The notes beneath the pieces were generated by a model. The model was not told the origin of the DNA. It was given only the letters and a program-made list of their open reading frames with translations, and searched no databases. 64,000 nucleotides of DNA. Origin: Nymphaea colorata (taxonomy: Eukaryota > Streptophyta > Magnoliopsida > Nymphaeales > Nymphaeaceae). Positions within the stretch are counted from its first letter, which is position 1. Every line of letters starts with the position of its first letter. The stretch spans positions 11,256,704 to 11,320,703 of the forward strand of contig NC_045139.1 of the NCBI RefSeq assembly GCF_008831285.2, in the 5' to 3' direction. Below are positions 59,076 through 64,000 of the stretch, one piece after another. The translations under genes were made by a program, and so were the position numbers.

Positions 59076-61616
59076 TGGGGTCCTTAATCTCAAGTATCTT
59101 TAATGGGTGCATATTATTTTTTGAGCATTGTGGATGATTTTACTAGAGCAACGTGGATTTGTCTTACGAGGTACAAACAAAAGGAATTGTTGATTTTTTT
59201 TTTTTTTACTTGTTGAAAATCAATTTAATGTCAAAATCCAAAGAACAGAACAGAGAATGATACTGATTTTTTTTCGCAAGAGATGACTATTTTTTTTCAA
59301 ACACATGATGTAGTTCATGAGCATCGTTGTGTGAAAACACCACAACAAAATAGTGTCATTGAAAGAAAACACCAGCACCCATTGTGTGCAGCATGAACAT
59401 TGCGTTTCAAGCTAATCTTTCCCTTAAATTCTAGAGTGAATGTGTTTTAACAGTTGCCTATAGGACATCCTCACAAATACTTCAAGGTAAATCACTATAT
59501 GAAAAAATATAAAATAAAAAGCTTAATTTTGTGAAAGAGCACATGAATGTGTATTTCTAGGGTACCCATATGGCCAAAAGACATATAGAGTGAATGACCT
59601 TGAGACACAAAAATTGTTTACCAGCTGTGATGTCGAATTTTGTGAAAATGTATTTCATTTTAAAAATAAAGAAAGTGTACCAGCCAACACAGTCTTGCCT
59701 TTGCCAATTACAGGTGATGCAATGAATAGCAACAAAGTTCATAGAGAAGCACATAATGGACCATCTTCTCAAATAAAAAACGTTCTCTTCACAAATGAGA
59801 TCACAAGTTACGGTCCACTAGGTATTAAAACACAAACCACTACTTAACCAACTGAAAACTTATCTCAACCTCTACCATTTAGTACATTAGGAAACAATGA
59901 TCAAAGCATTGAATTGAGGAGATCACTTTGCAAACCCAAGCCCTCAGTGCTGCTAAGGGACTTTTATTGTGGTGTTGTCGTGCCTGGAATCAATGTTCCA
60001 CCACAGCATGGTTACAAAAGAGGCATCTAGTATCCTCTAATTAATTGTGTTTTATTTAGTCGTTTTTCTCATTCTCATCAATACTTTCTTTCTTCTAGCT
60101 GTCTCCAAACAAACCAAACCTCTCACCTATAATGAGGCGGTGCAGTTTAGTCATTGGCATAATGCTATGGCGGCAGAATTGGAGGCTCTTGACAACAATG
60201 AGACATGAGAGTTGGTGTCACTTTCTCATGGACAACAACCAATAAGTTGCAAGTGAGTGTTTATAACCAAATACAAATTTGATGGAACTACAGGGAGACA
60301 CAAATCCTGACTAGTCGCAAAGGAATACACACAAATTGAAGGGCTTGACTATGATGAAACTTTTGTTTTAGTATTAAAACTTGTTACTGTTAGATGTCTC
60401 CTCACGTTGGCCATGAAATTTAATTGTCAATTACATCAAATGGATGTTCAAAATGCGTTTTTCCATAAGAATTTCCAAGAAGAGATTTACGAGAGCCTCC
60501 CACCAGGATATAGAAGAAAGGTGGAGACTTGACTATAACGGCTTAGAAAATCTCTATATGCGCTAAAGCAAGCCCCTAGATGTTGATTTTCAAAATTTTC
60601 AAATGCACTCAAAGATTATGGCTTTGAACAATCTAAGTCAGATTATTCATTATTTATTCTCTTCAAGTATTACATATTCATGGCTGTTGTAGTGTACATG
60701 GATGACCTTATAATTGGAGGGTGCAATGAAAAAAAAATTGTAGAGTTCAAAAGTTATCTCAATGAAAAATTTCACATGAAAGTTTAGAGACTTTGAAGTA
60801 CTTCTTGGGCATTGAACTTCCAAGATCAAAACACACTATTTTCCTTTTCCAAAGAAAATACACTATGGACATTTTGGAAGAGACTCGTTGTTTAAAAGCC
60901 AAGTCACTTGAAATGCCAATGGAGTAGAATCATAGCTTAAGTACTTCAAATGGAGATGTATTAAAAAATCTATGTGTACCATAGATTGATTGGGAGGTCA
61001 ATTTACTTAACCATGACAAGACTAGACATCCTATTTGTAGTGCATGCTTTGAGCAAACATATGCAGCAACCCACAACAAAACAAGTCGTGTGGTGCATTA
61101 TCTTATGAAGAATCGAGGTCATGATAGATTTTTGAAGAGAGAAAATCAACTTCAACTTAAAAGCTTTCTACGATGCAGACTAGGCAGCCTGCGAGGAGAC
61201 AATGTGTTCTACGTCTGGATATTGCATCTACATTAGAGATAATGTAATCTCATGGAAAACTTAAAAACAGCATGTTGTAACCCTGTATTCAGCAGACCGT
61301 TTGTGAGTTAAAATGGTGGAAATCACTCCTTACTAACCTTCATGTTGATGTTCATGAGCCAGCTATCTTATTTTGCGATGATCATGCAGCCTTACATATC
61401 TCAAACAATCCGGTGTTTCATGAGAGCACAAAACACTTTGAAATAGATTGTCATGTTGTGCACGACTGCGTTACTTCTGGTTTCATCAAAACAGCCAACA
61501 TATCAACAAAAAACCAGATTGCAGATATGTTCACCAAGTCCTTAAATCGCGATCAGTGCAATCTTGTCAAGGCCAAACTGGGTGTGATAGACATGCACAC
61601 TCCAGTTTGAAGGGGA
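59076..61616 (+). pseudogene. Old Ty1-copia pol relic (element D)
   Basis: The recognisable pieces, in copia order, are an integrase core (SIVDDFTRATWI at about 59125, then VKTPQQNSVIERKH at about 59335), a reverse transcriptase (LVAKEYTQIEGLDYDETF at about 60310-60362; QMDVQNAFFHKNF at about 60440; VYMDDLIIGG at about 60695) and RNase H (YDADWAACEE at about 61170 with one stop; FCDDHAALHISNNPVFHEST at about 61372-61430). The tail IADMFTKSLNRDQ precedes a stop at about 61608. Stops and frameshifts are frequent, and the reading differs clearly from elements A and B, so it belongs to another copia lineage. No 5' LTR or gag was found. Confidence 0.85.
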
Positions 61617-61815
61617 GTGCGAAAATGAATAGAAAAATAGGGGATACCTTCCAGAAGTTTTCGGAGAAAATATCTCAAGAGGTGGACAATCAAGACAGTT
61701 ACATTGAAAGAAGTTATTTTTTGTAATTATTTTGTGAAGGGAGCCTTATAAAAAGGCATACTGAATTCAACAATAAAAAGGAATATGCATTCATTGTGCA
61801 TCTTATCTTCCCCTT
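61617..61815 (+). repeat. Probable 3' LTR remnant of copia element D
   Basis: The pol end is followed by a polypurine tract, TTGAAGGGGAGTG (61606-61618). After it comes AT-rich DNA with a TATAAAAAGG promoter-like motif (about 61746-61755), then AATAAAAAGGAATATGC as a polyadenylation-like site. This order fits an LTR. The right border is not resolved and there is no 5' partner in the window. Confidence 0.5.
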
Positions 61816-61869
61816 TCTGTTTAACTCTGTTTTTTTCTGCCCTTCCTCTGTTATGCATGTTGTCATTTA

Positions 61870-62437
61870 CACACTGCTTAGAACCCTCGTTTGAGCAAGG
61901 GTTCTCACTTCTTTACTCGGAACCCTAGTTCGCTCGAGCCGGTTTGTGTGTTCTTTGCTCTAGCTGCGCAAGGGCTCTGAGCACAGAACCCTTGCCTGAG
62001 TGGAGCGAGGGCTCTGAGCATAGAACCCTTGCTCGCTCTGATGCATCTGAGCTGAGAAACCCTCTCTCGAGCATGAGGGTGCTGAAACCTTTGATCGAGA
62101 GTTTCTAAAAGCCGAAACCCTCGATCTGATTTTGTTTTTTTTAAGTTTTTCTCATTGCCATTCTTCTCTGCAAAGGCCTCCAAAGTTCTGGTCTCATCAT
62201 CTTGCCTTCGCTGCCATCTCCTTCTATAGCAAAAATAAGCATTGTGTCTAAATGAGTTAAACGAGCTCAAACGAGTTGAGCTGGAGTTCCATAATGATTG
62301 ATCCAGTCGAGTTCGGGCTAAAGTTTAAAGCTCAGCTCGACTCGAGCTCAAGCCGAGCTTGAGCTGAGCAAAATAAGTGTCGAGTTGAGATGAGTTCAAG
62401 CTGGCAGAGTTTGGGCTCAACTCGTGTTCAGCCCTAC
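61870..62437. repeat. Degraded GAGCTCGA-word element 4
   Basis: The right arm (62255-62437) consists of GAGCTCAAACGAGTTGAG, CAGCTCGACTCGAGCTCAAG and similar words, and ends CTCGTGTTCAGCCCTAC, matching the right end of the intact copies with one change. The left part (61870-62110) is the GAACCCTCGTTTGAGCAAGG module seen inside the copies at 3714 and 30127. A left terminal repeat was not found, so this copy may be truncated against copia element D. Confidence 0.5.
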
Positions 62438-62449
62438 ACTCTGTGATGG

Positions 62450-63390
62450 ACAGTTTTAGATTTTATGAAGAATATATGTCTATATCATTGTCACAAATAT
62501 CGTTCTTTGGTTTTTAATGGTGACATTTTTCTCAGATTTTTTAACGGAAAAATTGGTTTTTTTTTATAAAATCAGGAGAAAAAATTGAAAAGTTAAAAAA
62601 AAGTGGCATAAAAGAGAAAATAATATGAATATATAAACAAAACTATATAAAGGCGTTAAAAGGAATATTTTAATGACAATAAAAGTGACAAAAATTACTT
62701 ACTTTAAGTTTATATTTGAATCCATGATAGTGTATCAATGTAAAAAAATAAAAAATGAAATTATCATGATTTTTTTTCTTTTTTTTTTTAATTTTTGGTG
62801 TTAATATCGCAATATTTTCAAAAAATATAGCGACACTGGTTTATATTTCTTCTTTATAAGAGGTATTTTTACTTTTTTTTTTCTATTTTAAAAATTGTTT
62901 TGGTTTTTTCAAGCATGGAAAAACTTTCACTACTTAGGAGCTAAGTCAGGCGGACACAACACTCTGAAGCTCAACGTTGCGGTTTTGCATGTAAAATGTA
63001 TTACATATAAAATTAAAATTGATATGCAATCCACTCATCCACGAAGATAATTGGATGGAACGAATTAGAGCGGGCCATAGATCCAGAATCCAGTTTACTG
63101 GAGCCTTGACTTGTGCATTTGGCCCACAGGTTTTGGATCGACGAGCGATCCGAATGATGATCGTCATGGCTTACGGGGCCGCCCAATAACCGTCTAGACG
63201 TGTTTGACTTCCCAACAAAGGGTTCGTCCGTCACAGCACTGACTCCAGCTATCAATCAGCCATGACATCTCCTATTCTACGTCATTGCGTTCACGTCAGA
63301 CGCCAGCGTTGGGCTGCATGGGTAGATGGGTCCCGTTCCAAACCCCGGTAGGTTGATTCAAATAGAAAACGAAACGCCATATAGGCCGAT
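62450..63390. other. Intergenic DNA, no gene seen
   Basis: Homopolymer-rich A/T DNA fills 62500-62900. More balanced sequence lies at 62940-63350, where overlapping short minus-strand frames have no recognised domain. Nothing is supported. Confidence 0.5.
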
Positions 63391-63392
63391 AG

Positions 63393-63562
63393 AAATGGAC
63401 TTGTATAAGCTTTAAAAGATGGGATTATATATATATATATATATATTAGGCCCATACAATTGGACTAGTATAAGCTTTAAAAGATGGGATTATATATATA
63501 TTAGGCCCATGCAATTGGACTTGTATCAGCTTTAAAAGATGGGATATATATGTATATATACA
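63393..63562. repeat. Three-copy tandem repeat
   Basis: Three successive units contain ATTGGACTTGTATAAGCTTT, AAAAGATGGGATTATATATA and TTAGGCCCATGCA. Unit length is about 60-75 bp because the internal TA run varies. Confidence 0.75.
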
Positions 63563-63566
63563 TATA

Positions 63567-63974
63567 GGATGTCAATGAATCGGATTCGAATTAGATATAT
63601 CCTTAATCATATTTGCTTTTTCAATATTCACATATTCGGATTCGAATTCGAATAAAGAAAAGTCATATCTGAATTCCGATTTTTATATTTATATCCGAAT
63701 CTGAATCTAAATTTTGAACCGGATTTTGCCAATTTTCAAAATTTAATAGCATTAGAAACATGATATTTGTCTAAAAATGAATCCAATCTGAATCCGTATC
63801 CGATCGGATATTTATGTATATTCGAATCTGAATCCAAATCCGATCAAATGTCATTTATTAAATCCGAATCTGATCCGATTTCTTAATCGCATATTATTTT
63901 TTTTTTCCACATCCGATTTTTTCGAATCAGATCGGTTGGATATCCGATCCAAATCAGATATATTGACATCCTTA
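63567..63974. mobile_element. CGAATCCGATCGGAT-word element with terminal inverted repeats
   Basis: The left end is AGGATGTCAATGAATCGGAT and the right end ATCAGATATATTGACATCCT; the terminal 11 bp (AGGATGTCAAT/ATTGACATCCT) are exact inverted repeats. The interior is almost entirely degenerate CGAATCCGAAT and ATCCGATCGGATAT words. No target duplication was evident (left flank ACATAT, right flank TACTTG). No coding sequence. It is analogous in build to the GAGCTCGA elements but uses different words. Confidence 0.6.
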
Positions 63975-64000
63975 CTTGTTCATGTCCCAAGGATTCCCAT

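Noticed and set aside
1-64000. CRISPR arrays, bacterial operons, phage genes
   Set aside because: No direct repeats with uniform spacers and no bacterial gene organisation; all evidence points to a plant nuclear genome.

Overview
This window is nuclear DNA from a flowering plant. The evidence is: genes split by GT-AG introns; a chloroplast-targeted alpha/beta hydrolase, a PIN auxin carrier and a plant-type PPR-DYW protein; Ty1-copia and Ty3-gypsy elements primed by initiator tRNA-Met; LINE relics; and long AT-rich intergenic DNA full of microsatellites. I cannot name the species from the sequence. No tRNA, rRNA, CRISPR array or bacterial-style operon was seen.

Three host genes can be supported. 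(1) A 13-exon plus-strand gene at 5019-27512 encodes a 390-residue chloroplast alpha/beta-hydrolase-fold protein. All exon phases join to one open frame, although two introns are swollen to about 7.0 and 9.8 kb by retrotransposons. (2) A single-exon PPR gene at 37585-39672 (695 residues, E/E+ and DYW domains) is a predicted organellar RNA editing or maturation factor. (3) A 5-exon minus-strand gene at 51926-55347 encodes a 365-residue short-loop PIN auxin carrier of the PIN5/PIN8 type.

Mobile DNA dominates the rest. Copia element A (8141-13713, plus, 5-bp target duplication) has an intact gag but a ruined pol, and sits in hydrolase intron 5. Copia element B (17042-21846, minus, target duplication gtcat, LTRs differing at one base) has an intact 1183-codon pol frame but no recognisable gag, and sits in intron 11. 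A decayed gypsy integrase with a tandemly doubled 3' end (23798-25830) shares intron 11. A third, old copia relic lies at 59076-61800. LINE relics lie at 31700-32830 (minus) and 34770-36600 (plus).

There is also a family of non-autonomous-looking elements built from degenerate GAGCTCGA words. Two copies have matching ends (TARGGGTGAAC...GTTCACCCYTARC) and exact 6-bp target duplications (2027-2650 and 30127-30977); two more are degraded (3714-4740 and 61870-62437). Other families built from GGGCC-type and CGAATCCGATCGGAT-type words occur at 43290-43920, 51017-51310 and 63567-63974. The remaining intergenic DNA is AT-rich, with tandem duplications, long dinucleotide runs and no gene I can support.

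The three host genes are unrelated neighbours, so there is no sign of a functional cluster. The most unusual points are the hydrolase that lacks its catalytic nucleophile, the reciprocal gag-only and pol-only copia pair inside one host gene, and the GAGCTCGA element family.
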